Notes under the pieces: model-generated
What the model saw: only the letters and a program-made list of their open reading frames with translations
Told to the model about the DNA's origin: nothing
Database searches by the model: none
Origin: Voacanga thouarsii
Taxonomy: Eukaryota; Streptophyta; Magnoliopsida; Gentianales; Apocynaceae
Assembly: GCA_026120185.1 (NCBI GenBank)
Contig: JANUWF010002207.1
Coordinates: 372,001 to 436,000 of the forward strand
DNA: 64,000 nucleotides
Reading direction: 5' to 3'
Position numbers and translations under genes: made by a program
Shown: positions 12,028 through 23,800 of the stretch, one piece after another
How the letters are laid out: every line of letters begins with the position of its first letter
Position numbering within the stretch: the first letter of the stretch is position 1

Positions 12028-12456
12028 TGTTATCCCTAAAGGCGTTCTCCTGTGTTTTGACTTATGACAAATATTGATGAGGATTAACTTGTGTGATCTA
12101 CATGTTATAGGACATGTTTGACCTTAGTTCTTCCAAGGAATGCAAATAGGACTGCTAAGAAACTCTTGAAGCAATAGAATATGAGAATGGGAGATCAAGA
12201 AGAATATCAAGCTTAAGAAATTACCTATCAAGAATCTGTTATGGAAGAACCTTAGACTAGGAATATTTGTTAAGGGACTTTCTGTGTAAAGTCCTATGTT
12301 TTCCTTACCTCTTGATTCAGTTTTATTTCTACCTTGAAGCACTAAAACAAAAATATTTTAAAGTTTTAAATCCTCAGAATTTTTGATTGAGTAGTTTAGG
12401 TGACCCTGCATCCAAAAGCTTTGTCCAAAATCCTATGAACAATGTTAAATTGATTC

Positions 12457-14312
12457 TGTTGGGTATATCATGCATATCAAATGTGGTGCAGTAGAAAAAC
12501 AAGATACCATCCTAGGATCCAAATATGTGTGAAAAACAAGACATATATAGAGAACAAAGATAACAGCTTTTACCTTTCGTTGTTTGTGTGCAAACAAAAA
12601 CTTTCCATCTTCAAGTATGATAATTGTGGTGTGATCCAGCAATCCTCTTGAAGAATCACCATAAGAGTTGAATGTCCAACCACTATAATCACAGTATGTG
12701 ATTATCTCTAACAGAAATCCACAAAAAGGATCACACTCAAGCACTAAGACTTTCTGTGCTAGCAAAAAACAACAATGGTGGCTGGGATTTTCTTCTTTGT
12801 TCTTCTTGTTTAGCAAAACCAGAGAAAGAAGAAGAAGAAGAAGAAGAAGAAGAAGAGTCTTGGTGTTCTCTTGGATAGACTCACACGAGAGAGAGAGAGA
12901 GAGGGGGAGAGAGAGAGAGAAGAGAACAGAAGATCATAAGGCATCTTATGCCTAATGGTTTTCGTAGAGTTGTTTCATATGTCCTTTGGTTTTCATGTTT
13001 TGTTTTTCACATTTTTCTTGTGTGACCCATGAAGTCACCCTAAAATCTCCACATAAAACTATATCTGAGAATCCTCTAATTTGTGATTGGAACACTCAAG
13101 TTCACAGAATTACAAATTGGCCCATACATTATAACTAATTATAATTTAGCCAAATCAACTTCTCTTTCTCGCAATAAACCCCACAATGTTATCAAATAAC
13201 ATCTTGAGTATATAATCATCTATTGTGTGTAACCTATTAGGTTTCCCGGTTAATTTGTAGCGAATATAAATTAATCCGAACGTCTTTGAGATTAATATCC
13301 ATAATTAATTAGAAATAATCATATCGATTCTAATCAAGATTGGTATATTAATTCATCAATTAATAAACCCATATTTCTAGATTATGAGCGGTATCTAGCA
13401 ACACTTCATGACTACCCAAGAGTCCAGGAAGTCATGTGGCTTGACATGAACCCTTCAACAACAAAACATAATGCAATTAACTCCTTTTATAATACAATAT
13501 CTCATTCAATTTGGAGTACGGAATTAGTGCCAACTCCCTCCAGAAATAATTCTAGCCCGAATACAATAGTACTTGTACTAGGAACTACTACATTAGATGT
13601 GTATTAATTGGAACTATTTCCAATACACAATCGCTTTGGCCAAGGACTTCTCGAGTAATAATTCCTACAAGTGGTTGTGAGATATTCGCCCCTACTATTA
13701 GGAGGGGTGAATCCTTTATTGACCCACTCAACTATTTTCGTTTACCTCTCAATGTACTCAATATCCATCCTATAGGCGGCCCTCGATCGAGCTCCAGAGA
13801 TTGGAATCAAAGCACAATGCTCAAAAAATAAAGTATCTTGGAGATCTCAAGTCTAAGGATACTTGCACGTTTGCCATATTGAGATTATATCATTAGCACT
13901 AAATAGTAATCCATGTGATTATCTCATAGCTAGGTCATCTAATGAACTTGTTCCACTAACAAGTATCTAAGTGTTAATTTTGAGTATCTCAATACTCATG
14001 GATATGAGAACCACCGCCTGATCAAATCAGGAAGTCTATCACATGCTAGTCTTAATGCATTAATGATGTCCTATGTCATTAATACTATTACTAGGGATTA
14101 TTTAAGTATTAACACTATACAGTGTAGTAGGAATCTCATATCATGATCTCTATCATGATTTTCTTAACACAGTGTTGTACTAGGGACTTTATCTAACAGT
14201 TATATTACTTAAAAGTAAACAAAAGAAACTGTAAGATAAATATACCGTTTATTAAAATAAAATATGTCTTATACAATGTACAAGTGATTGCCTCTAGATC
14301 ATAACACAAACA
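12457..14312 (-). mobile_element. CopA solo LTR with 5-bp TSD (gattc)
   Basis: A complete CopA-type LTR of 1856 bp (TGTTGGGTAT...ACACAAACA on the plus strand) in the same orientation as the full CopA element at 38-61 kb. It is flanked by gattc at 12452-12456 and 14313-14317. The uninterrupted CopB 3' LTR reads caattctgcc at the matching place, which confirms the insertion point. It arose by LTR-LTR recombination of a CopA copy. It carries GAA and GA microsatellites not equally developed in the other copies. Confidence 0.93.
12822..12921 (+). repeat. GAA and GA microsatellites within the CopA solo LTR
   Basis: A (GAA)n run at about 12822-12856 and a (GA)n run with a GGGG interruption at about 12889-12921. 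The full CopA LTRs have only short GA runs at 38375-38390 and 59580-59600. Confidence 0.9.
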
Positions 14313-15174
14313 GATTCTACCTGAAAAAGTGTCATTTTGGACTTACCTTTTGGATACATTATCGTCCAAAACTTGAGTCCAAAACTCTCTTACATATAAC
14401 AGCGAAAACCAGCCATTTTCTAGCCGTTGGAACTCTACTTTATGCCTCTATAAAAGGTTTCAAAACATGATTTGAAAGTTGATTTTTGTCCTATTCTTCT
14501 AAGAAACACTTTTCCTCTATAGAAAATACAAATCTTCTTTTTCATAATGCGTCAAAGTGAAATCAAATTGTATAAAAAAGGTAAAGATTGTTTGAGCTCA
14601 TTCATCTTGTACATCTACTCAAAAAGAGTGAGTCACTTTCATTTCATTTCTTCAATCATCTTTATGTATCAAGGTTGTGCTTAAAATCCATTTGGGGTAA
14701 ACCTTGATTTGTTGGTTAATTGAAAGGTTTTGGGAAAAACCAACTGTGGTGATCCTATTTTGTATTTGGTACAGATTAATACCATTAAGTTGGGTGAATG
14801 AAATATGCTTGAAAATCCTTAAGTATGAGCTTAAGATAGTGGATGCAGATCTTGGTAGATCGAACCACTATAAATCTTATGTTATCTCTATCTGCATTTA
14901 TTTTCAATCAACTGCAATTATCTTTGAACGAATTTTTTCTATTCCTCAAAAGAAATCTTTATTTCTTTCACCAACTTATTTTTACTCCAACATTAATTGC
15001 ATTGAGCATCTTACTTTATTCAAATGTAGGAAATTCTTAAGTCATTTCGAGAAACTCTCATTGTTGCAAGTTTCTTTAGTCTAAAATTTGAAGGAGATCT
15101 TTCCTCAAAACAAATTTTTTTGACCATTTTAAATTAGCCAAAAACCTTATTTACCCCCTCGAAGGTTTTTCATT

Positions 15175-15187
15175 TAGTATCAAAGCT
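15175..15187 (+). other. CopB primer-binding site
   Basis: TAGTATCAAAGC two bases after the LTR end; the initiator-Met tRNA site TGGTATCAGAGC with two G-to-A changes. Confidence 0.75.
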
Positions 15188-15233
15188 TGGTCTACTATAT
15201 TTTCGGTCTAACAACCGTGTAGGAATGATCCTC

Positions 15234-18200
15234 ATGGAAAACTCATCAGCTCTACCATATGTTGAAGGATCCTCAACAAATTGACCTCCACTGTTTAATG
15301 GAAATAATTATACGTTCTAGAAAAACAAAATGAATATCTATGTTTGTTCAATCAACTTTGATTTGTGGAATCTAATTGAGAATGGTCCATTTATCCCGTC
15401 AAAATTTTGTTGATGGCAAGAAAAAACCTAAACAGAGTTATGAATTTGATGCTGAAGACAATACCAAAATGACATTAAACTTTCAAGCCATGAATATTTT
15501 GTGCTATGCCCTTGATACCACTGAATATAATCGAGTTAGCGTCTGTGATTTATCCCAAAATATATGGAGACTACTTGAAATCACCCATGAGGGGACAAAC
15601 CAAGTAAAGGAATCTAAGTTGGGACTTTTAATTCATGACAACGAATTGTTCATGATGAAGCCAAACGAAAGCATAACTGGTATATTTACCAGATTTACAA
15701 ATATTGCTAATGGACTTAAAGCCTATGGGAAAGTCTATTCCCTTGGTGAACAAAACCAAAAAATTCTGGATGTGTTGCCTAAGAGCTGGCAACTGAAAAC
15801 TCTAGCTGTGGAAGGATTTGAAATCTTTACCAACTGAAGAGTTAATTGGCTCTCTCCCCTAACACATTAAATAAAACTCATGAGGTTTTAAGAATCTGAT
15901 GACCGTGATAAAAGATAAAGGGGAGTAGCACTGAAAGCTACAAATGAGGAAGCTGAGACTACTTAATTGGATAGTGGTAATGAGACTAAAGAAGACACTG
16001 AAGAACTAGCCATAATTTGCGAAGAAATTCAGAAGAATGTTCAACAAAGGAAACTTCAAAAGAGGAAAGAAGTTAGTGAAAAGAAAGGGACATACCTCAT
16101 CATTTAAGCTTCAATACTATGAGTGCAAGAGCACGTGATAGGGCCTAAATTAGTCATGTTTTTAATAGTTATTTAAGGCTATTTTGTGATACATTTTGTT
16201 CAATAACTGGTTATATTCCTTCATATTTGAAATTTTACCCTTGGAAAGGTATTTTTTGTATTATTTCAGATTTTAGGGGTAAAATAAGACAAAAACCTTG
16301 CAAAACAGAACAGAGGCGGCGTTAGCCACGTGCTACTGACATGCACTTCGAGGCGATGGAAAAATCGTTTGAACAGAGCTAAACAGAATTAAACTGGTAC
16401 CAGCTGGGAGGCTAGAGGCTGTGCTGACTACACTCTGGAAAGATTGGAGAAAAATTCAAGAAAAATAGGCGAACAGAATAAGAAACAGATCACAACTGGT
16501 GCCGGTTGTGAAGCTGTAAGTGGTGCCAGCTATGCCCTGATGTTGAGGTAGTGCCTCAATTTTTGCACGTGGTTTTTGGTAATTTGCAGAGTTTTAGTAT
16601 TTTCCTACTTCTAGTCAGCTAAGAACCCTACACCATCGAATTTAGGCACTTGGAAAGCCTACAAATGAAGGAAAAACACAAGAGAAATGGGAGAATTCGT
16701 GAATGATAATAGACAATCACTCAAATCAAGGAGGATTGTGCAAGAGGGTCTGCAAAAGAAAAATAAGGAGGCTTGTCTATGAGTGCTTTCTTTTACTTTG
16801 TTTTTTTTTTCTTCAACAATGATGTATTAATTGTTTTATTCTAATTTGACATTGTTTTAGGTATTCATGATGTTTAGAGTAATGCAATCTTTTGATTAAT
16901 TGATTGTTCTTCTTGGTATTTAATTATTTGTGCTTATTACGATTAATTGGTTGCTTCTTTCCATTAACTTACTAGACCAAAAGAGTTTATGGTGGTTTCA
17001 ATTTATTGATTCCATATTTATTGGCTATTAACTTACTAGACCAATGAGGTTAATTGCTGATGATTGGATAATTAAATGTTAATTGATGTCTGCTAGACCA
17101 AAGATTCATTGATTAATTTCATGTCATAAATTTGCTAAACCAAGGAAATTTAATCAAGGATTGTGCTTAATACGTCTTTTGGATGAATTAGTTGAGACAG
17201 ACCAAGCGATGCTAATTTATCTAAAAGATAGTGAATTCATTGATTGACCAAAGAAGTGAATCTATATTAATCCTTCATGATGCTAAGAGAATGATTAATT
17301 ATGATAATAGTTAGGTACTTTAAGATCATATTTGTCAAAACAATGGTTTAAGTTACATAATTCTCCATCCTTGACATGTATCTATTATATTATATTATAT
17401 TATTTTTTCTTTTTATTCTTTTTCACTTTATTGAGTCGGATAAACAATGAAAAAAAAAGTGATTAATGTATACTTGTTCTATTGAGGATCGACACTCGTT
17501 TGAACCCTATGCTATGTTAATGATGAGTACGCTTACTCATATGTGTAATTGGGGTTAACATTTTAATTGAAACTTGATTGGAAATGTGCTTATTTTTATA
17601 TGATTTTTATACCGAAATCCATACACATCAACACAGAATATTTCATTGATGATCACCCAATAGCTGAAGAAAAAGAAGGCAGAGTACTTAAAAAGAAGAA
17701 GAATGATTTGAAAGTAAAGAAGGGCAAATGACTAATGGGAACTTGAGACCAAAATGAGTCCGAGTCCGAGGTAGATGAAGATTTTGAAAAAGACACTGCC
17801 AACATATGTTTCATGGCAATAGAAAATGAGGTATATTCCATTACCACTAATTCCATATCTGATTTACATAATTCCAATCATGAAAAGCATGATGATCCAA
17901 ATGGATTGCTAATTGACATGTTCCATGAATTGAAAAAGCCATCTAGAAGAAATAAGGAAATGAAAAAGAAAATTGATTATTTGTTAGATAAGAATGTAAA
18001 GTTATTGGATGAGAACAAAGTCTCTCTTGAGTCATATATGCGTGCAATTATGGAAAAGGATGATATCATCACTGCCCTACATCATGTGTCTCCAGAAAAT
18101 GAATGCTTCTATAATAAAATTCATTCTCGTGAAAGTATGGTTAGCAATTTTGATGATATGAAAAATAGAGTTAATGATTTCACTACATGCATTCAAAAGT

Positions 18201-18515
18201 TTACAAATGGCAAAAACAACTTGGAAAATTTCCTTGGTGCTTAACATATAGCTGGAAACTGATGGCCTAGGTTATAAGCTTGACATCAAAGCTATGAATT
18301 ACATATCTCACTTTGTAAAAGCTACCTCATTATATATGACACATAAGTTATGCACATATTGTGAAAAATCTGGACACAAAACATCTAAGTGTCATATTAA
18401 GGAGAAAGTTGAAACAGATGCAAAACTAGATTGGAAAATTAAAGGAACCATTACTAACCCCCGTGGACCTAAGAAAATATGGGTACCAAAAATCACTCTC
18501 CCCTTTCTTGTATAG
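15234..18515 (+). pseudogene. CopB gag (broken, interrupted)
   Basis: Begins at ATG 15234 (MENSSALPYVEG), then PPLFNGNNYTF and a long UBN2/DUF4219-type copia gag core (15376-15837, e.g. IWRLLEITHEGTNQVKESK). Stops occur where the family has Arg and Trp codons. Past the 1.5 kb insertion (16136-17630) the frame continues as an acidic/Lys-rich, coiled-coil-like stretch (17813-18244). A zinc knuckle CTYCEKSGHKTSKC (CX2CX4HX4C, about 18350-18395) follows, and then GPKKIWVPK, a typical gag-pol junction phrase. Gag forms the virus-like particle and binds RNA. It is long for a copia gag, as in Sireviruses. Confidence 0.85.
16136..17630. mobile_element. 1.5 kb solo-LTR-like insertion in CopB gag
   Basis: It interrupts the gag segment ..YYECKS. 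It starts TGATAGGG and ends CACATCA, so it has the TG/CA terminal form of an LTR. Flanks are gcacg (16131-16135) and acaca (17631-17635), a TSD with two G-to-A changes. No ORF. Inside are GGTACC/GGTGCC palindromes near 16398-16530 and six AGACCAA-like motifs at 16971-17251. I do not recognise the family; it is not one of the other LTRs in the window. Confidence 0.65.
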
Positions 18516-19020
18516 GTACCTTTATTAGAGAAAATGAGCTTCACAAAGTGGTTTTTGGACAGCAAATGTTCAAGACATATGACCGAAAATGCAACTCTAT
18601 TAGAAGATGTGGAAACAACAAATGATGGATTTATTACCTTTAGAGACAAAAAGAAAGGAAAAATTCTTGGCATAGGTAACATTGATAAAGGATCTTCAAC
18701 TATTATAAAACAGGTGCTATTAATTGACGAGATGAAATATAACTTGCTTAGCATTAGCAAATTGTGTGACAGTGTTTGCAAAGTCATTTTTGAGAAAGAT
18801 TCTTATTCTACGACGGATAACTTAAATAATGAAACAATCTTTATTGCTAATCGCATTGGAAATGTTTGTGTATTGTATCTAAATGATCTTATAGCTCATG
18901 GTATTAAATGTCTTTCCATGCATGACAATGATGGCTATCTTTGGCATAGAAAATTAGGCCATGTATAATTTGATTTGCTAAACAAATTATCCTCAAAAGA
19001 ACTTATTAGAGGACTGCCCA
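18516..19020 (+). pseudogene. CopB protease and integrase N-terminus
   Basis: Translation gives WFLDSKCSRHMTENATLLED, the retropepsin-like protease that cuts Gag-Pol. The family motif D-S/T-G is D-S-K here, so the active-site glycine is lost. ISKLCDS and a linker follow, then LWHRKLGHV (about 18940-18965), the His-His half of the integrase zinc-binding domain, broken by a stop at 18966-18968. Confidence 0.85.
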
Positions 19021-19958
19021 AAATGAAGTTTGATAAAAAACAAAATTTGTGATGCATGCCAATTTGGAAAACAAATTAAAACTTCTTTCAAACCAAAGAA
19101 AATGATTTCCACCTCAAAACCTCTTGAATTAATTCATATAGATTTATTTGGACTAATGAGGACCATTAGCCTTGGTGGTAAGAGGTATGCTTATGTGTTA
19201 GTAGATGACTTCTCAAGATTTACTTGGACCTTGTTTCTTGGACACAAGGATGAAGCGTTTTCTAAAATTTCAAAATTATTCGAGAGTGTTCAAAACTCTA
19301 TTAGATGCAAATTCATTTCTATTAGAAGTGACGGAAGAGAATTTTGCAACAGTGAGTTTACATACTTTTGTGATGAAAATTGAGTTTTTCACAACTTTTC
19401 AGCTGTTAAGACTCCTCAACAAAATGGTGTTGTTGAGAGGAAAAATCGAACTTTGTAAGCAATGGCTAGATCCATGATTTGTAAAAACTTTCTTCCAAAA
19501 TACTTTTAGGCTGAAGCTGTTAATACAACATGCTATATTGTAAACTGAGTGATGTTGAGACCTTTTCTAAGAAAAACAACCTTTGAGCTTATATTTGACA
19601 AAACTCCATCAATTCCTTATTTCAAAGTATTTGGCTATAAATGTTTTGTTCTTAATACCCAAGACAACCTTGAAAATTTTGATAGCAAGTCTGATGAGGC
19701 TATATTCCTTGCATACTCTTCCAATAAAAAGGCATATAAAGTGTACAATAAGAGAACTCTATACGTGGAAGAATCCATACATGTTGTCTTTGATGAATCT
19801 AATATATATACTTTAAGAAAAGACGATGATGATGATATAGGAAGTTCAAAAAAAAGAGGGAAAGAACAACATAAAGGACCACTGCTAGACACTCATGCCA
19901 AAGAGGAGGAATTTTAAGAGCAACAAGTTAAACAAAGCAAGCAGGAAACTGAAGAACT
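19021..19958 (+). pseudogene. CopB integrase core
   Basis: CDACQFGKQ gives the Cys-Cys half of the HHCC zinc finger. The DDE core follows with HIDLFG (first Asp), RSDGREF (second Asp) and TPQQNGVVERKNRTL (Glu), then the C-terminal FGYKCFVLN and FLAYSSNKKAYKVYN segments. Stops lie at 19381, after NRTL (19456-19458), in 'YF*AE' and in 'IVN*V'. All catalytic acids are readable. An acidic run DDDDDIG (about 19826-19840) lies in the linker to RT. Confidence 0.88.
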
Positions 19959-20815
19959 CATGGATCAAGGATTACCAAGAGATTGGAAGTACAAAACCGG
20001 TTATCCAAAAGAATAAATTATTGGTGATCCTAGCTGTGGAGTCAAAACTAAATAGTATTTCATAGATAATTTTCCTCTACTCTCTAGCATAGAACTTAAC
20101 TACATTGAAGCTTTGCATGATGAATTTTGGATAATTGCTATGCAAGAAGAGCTGAACCAATTTGAGAGAAATCAAGTTTGGAAACTCGTCCCTAGACTAC
20201 TTGATCATCCGATTATTGGTCCCAAGTAGGTCTTTTGAAATAAACTTGATGAAAATAGAGTAGTCATTAGAAATAAAGCTAGACTCATTGCTCAAGAATT
20301 TAATCAAGAAGTGGGCATTGATTGTGATGAACGTTTGCTCCCGTTGCTAGACTAGAGTCCATAAGAATACTTCTTGCCTTTGCATCTTTAAAAAATTTCA
20401 TACTTTATCAAATGGATGTTAAAAGAGCATTTCTAAATGGTTTTATTGAGGAGGAAGTGTATGTAGATCAACCTCCGGGGCTTTATTCATAAGCAATTTT
20501 CAAATCATGTTTTCAAACTTTCAAAGGCCCTTTATGGTTTAAAACAAGCTCCATGAGCTTCATATGAAAAGCTTAGTGGATTCTTGCTCTGAAAAGGATT
20601 TTCAAGAGACTTGATTGATATCACACTATTTATTAAGTCAGAAAAATCTGGTGATCTTTTTATTATTCAAATTTATATTGATGATATCATTTTTTATACT
20701 ATTAATGATTCCTTGTGCAAGATGTTTGCTAAGACGATGTTGCAAGAATTCGAAATGAGCATGATGGGAGAACTCAACTTCTTTCTCGGTCTACAAATCA
20801 AATAAACTAAGGATG
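19959..20815 (+). pseudogene. CopB reverse transcriptase
   Basis: Segments in order: ALHDEFWIIAMQEELNQFERNQVWKLVP, ARLIAQEFNQEVGIDCDE, KALYGLKQAP, then IYIDDIIFYTINDS (catalytic YIDD at 20674-20685) and GELNFFLGLQIK. At least two frameshifts and several stops occur between 20220 and 20600, most at Trp or Gln positions of the family. Function is lost. Confidence 0.88.
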
Positions 20816-21615
20816 GAATCTTCCTAAATCAAGTTAAGTATGCTAAGGAACTACTCAAAATATTTGGTATGAACGAAGCTAAAGAAATCTGCACACCTAT
20901 GAGTACTTTCCTAAAACTTGAAAAGAATGAAAAGGGTAAGAAGATAGACGAATCTAAATACACAGGTATAATTGGAAGTTTACTTTCTCTTACTGCTAGT
21001 TGGCTGGATATCATGTTTTCAATCTGTCTTTGTGCCCGATTTTAATTATGCCCAAAGGAATGACACTTATGTGCCGTGAAATGCATCCTTAGATATTTGG
21101 ATAGAACATATGATTATGGCTTATGGTATATTCATACTAACACATTTGATCTTATACGATATACAGATGCGGACTGTGCAAGCTATAAAATTGAACGAAA
21201 AGCACCAGTGGCCACTGCCAATTTCTTAGACACTCTCTAGTGTCATGGTAAAGAAAAAGTAGGCCTGTGTATCCTTATCCACAACTGAGGTTGATACATT
21301 GCAGCTAGGAGTTGCTACGCATAAATTCTATGGATGAAAAATACACTGCTTGATTTTGGTGTCAATTTTAATTGCGTACCTATGTTATGTGACAATACAA
21401 GTGCTATCAATCTATCTAAGATTCTTGTTCAACACTCTAGGATAAAGCATATAGAAGTTAAACATCATTTTATTAGGGATGATGTGCTTAAAGGAGATAT
21501 ATGTGCTGAATATATTTCAACTGATAAACAACTTGTGGATATTTTTACAATTTTTTTGGCTGAAGAAAGGTTCAATAATCTAAGAAGAGGCTTAGGAATT
21601 ACAAAGATCATGTGA
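20816..21615 (+). pseudogene. CopB RNase H
   Basis: QVKYAKELLKIFGM and CTPMSTFLKL lead into the RNase H domain (YTDADCASYKIERKA near 21160-21205). Its C-terminal part is open at 21334-21615 (CDNTSAINLSK, HIEVKHHFIRDDV, TKQLVDIFT-like). RNase H removes the RNA template during cDNA synthesis. Several stops lie at 21000-21340. The last codon ends at 21615, where pol stops. Confidence 0.85.
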
Positions 21616-22138
21616 CTAGCATGTTTGCTAAAGAACCGTTATTCTTATTTTGCAGAACCACTAAAGATACAGCTTTTGGACACAGATTTTTGACGCACTA
21701 TTTGAAAAACTCAACTCCAAAATCACCTCAGTTGAACTGTTTTCATTCCACCTTTTGGACGAACAATTCTGGACCCAGTATAAATCCAAAATATCGACAG
21801 CTCTTAATTTAGGAAAAGCCAAACAATTTATATTATCTGTAAAAGAAAATGTGAGCCTAGAAATGCCTTTTTAAAATTTTCAAAAAATCCGTGATTTCTT
21901 CAACACCTCTAAAAAGCCTCTGATTTAAAGCTTTTGATTGTACCTATCCTATCTAGAACCTAGGAAATTGAAAAAAAGCTTTAACTTTTTCTCTCTTTAT
22001 TTCAAAAACCAAAAACCAACTTGCTCTCTATCACTCTAGGCTTTTCTGAGATAGAACAAAAATTTTCTTCATCTTCTTCTCTTTTCCTGTATAGCAAAAA
22101 TAGCTAAATTCGACAAAGGAACCATAAAAACAATCAAG
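21616..22138 (+). other. CopB spacer between pol and the 3' ORF
   Basis: No ORF. It holds two TTTTGGAC motifs (about 21672 and 21754) like those in the CopB LTR and in the tail region at 24.7 kb. Confidence 0.5.
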
Positions 22139-23800
22139 ATGGGGAAAACGGCGGTTAAAACAAAGGCTGCTACGTCGAGCGTCACCAAGCGAAAAGAAAA
22201 GGAAATCATTGAGGAAGCCTCATGATCAAACTCATCTATATAGCATTCTGCTCTAGAAAGTTCTGAAACACAGGTACCCTACTTCCTTGATCGAAAATGT
22301 GAAACTGATTTCAATGATTGGTTATCTAGAAATAGAACTATGATTTCGAGATATCGAGTAAAGGCTGGAGATTTTTTTTTTTAAATTTCTCTGAAATGCT
22401 GAACATGTTTGGGAGTCTGGGTTGAGGAGCATTACTGATAGTTCATGAAAAAAGTTGTACATCTTGTTGGTTTAGGAGTTCTATGCAAATCTAAAAAAGG
22501 GGCGACTTGAGGAAACTAGTGGTGGATTCATGGTGCAACAGTACAGCACCAGAGTTCGGTATGTGAATATTAAATTTGATCACAGACTACTGAACTGAAT
22601 TCTCAGTGTAAGAGATAACAATATCTAGTTCTTTGAGACAAACAAGTTCTTTGAAGGAAAATACATTTTTAACTTAGGCAAATTTAAGAAAAGATTTTTT
22701 GGTGGAAAAAGTTTCAAAAAATCAGTTGATAGAAACACAAAAGGGTTAAATAGCCTTGGAAGAGTGTTGCACGATATGGTATCAGCCATGGTTGCCCCGA
22801 GCTCTGGACATAAAACTTCAGTGACTATCATGCAAATGATACTAACGTTAGCTTTATCTGAAGAACGATAGATTAGTTTCGGGTTTTTAGCAGTCAAATT
22901 GATTACACAGTTAAGGAAAACTTCTCTTAAGGCACTTTTATATGACAATCTATTGACCAAAATATTCATATATTTCAATATAGATTTGGACAAGTTTGGA
23001 CCTGGACAGATGAAAACAACTGTGTATAACACAGAATCATTCGAAAGAATGGGCTTTATTCTGGTGGATAAGAAATGGGTTTTGCTAAGAGATCTCAACA
23101 ATGAAGAGAAAACAAATGTGATAAAAAAAAATTAAGAAATAGGGAACACGGACAGCTCGATCTACATGGACCAAAAGAAAAGTAGAAATGGAAGCTCGAG
23201 TTGAGTTCTCTAGAAGAGGTAAACAAGGGACTTTAGATAAAGGCATAGATGAAAGCAGTCTGGACGCCATAAATTCCCTGGTTGTTAAATTGGATAGCCT
23301 TAGCTCAGAGATTCAAACTTTTAGGAATAGGCTGATCGTAGTGGAAGCAAAGGCTAAAAAGGATGAACCAGTGTCTGCTCTTCCAGCACCATCCGAAGAA
23401 AAGGCAACCTAAGAACAACCTATGCTTGAGGCTGAGGAAGAAGCTGCACAAGAGTAGTAGGTTGAGGAAATAGTAGTCCCTAAGCAAGGTAAAGAAAAAT
23501 CCCCATATCAGGAAGATGTAGCACCCCCTGCCCCTACTGAACTCCCAGTCGCATCGGGAAAGAGACAAAAATATGTGGCAGTTAAGCGGAAATCTAGTAG
23601 GCTTGCTGGAAGCATTCGTGAAATGGTGTTGAGTCGAAGACCGAGACTATTCACATTCCTGACTAATTGGATCAGTGGATTGATTTCTAGCCTCCATCTA
23701 CTAGGAACTCCTTACTACTTTTCATTGAACAATTTTTTATTTTTTGTCCCAGTATTTGAACAATTTACTTTCTATCCTTTAACTACTATCTCTACTTAGT
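22139..23800 (+). pseudogene. CopB extra 3' ORF relic (Sirevirus env-like position)
   Basis: Starts MGKTAVKTKAATSSVTKRK at 22139, with a basic N-terminus. Then come DRKCETDFNDWLSRNRT, FYANLKKGRLEETSGGF and SLGRVLHDMVSAMVAPSSG. The longest open piece is LITQLRKTSLKALLYDNLLTKIF (22899-23135). It ends with an acidic, Gln/Pro-rich tail and VKRKSSRLAGS (23575-23640). This order resembles what databases call the putative plant transposon protein domain, a capsid-sized protein of unknown role. The position, between pol and the PPT, is that of the extra (env-like) ORF of Sireviruses. No clear signal peptide or membrane segment is seen in the readable parts. Many stops and frameshifts. Confidence 0.6.

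Larger units (their letters stand above)
12028..15172 (+). repeat. CopB 5' LTR (interrupted)
   Basis: 12028-12456 matches 25249-25676 and 14318-15172 matches 25677-26533, with the intervening part being a CopA solo LTR. It starts TGTTATCCCTAAAGG and ends GGTTTTTCA just before the PBS. It contains a duplicated TTTTGGAC/GTCCAAAA motif around 14335-14385. Confidence 0.9.

Noticed and set aside
12698..12955. 85-codon frame rich in Arg and Glu
   Set aside because: It is the translation of GAA and GA microsatellites inside a CopA solo LTR; no sign of a gene.
22625..23101. 158-codon minus-strand frame
   Set aside because: Antisense to the CopB 3' ORF relic, which has recognisable family segments on the plus strand.
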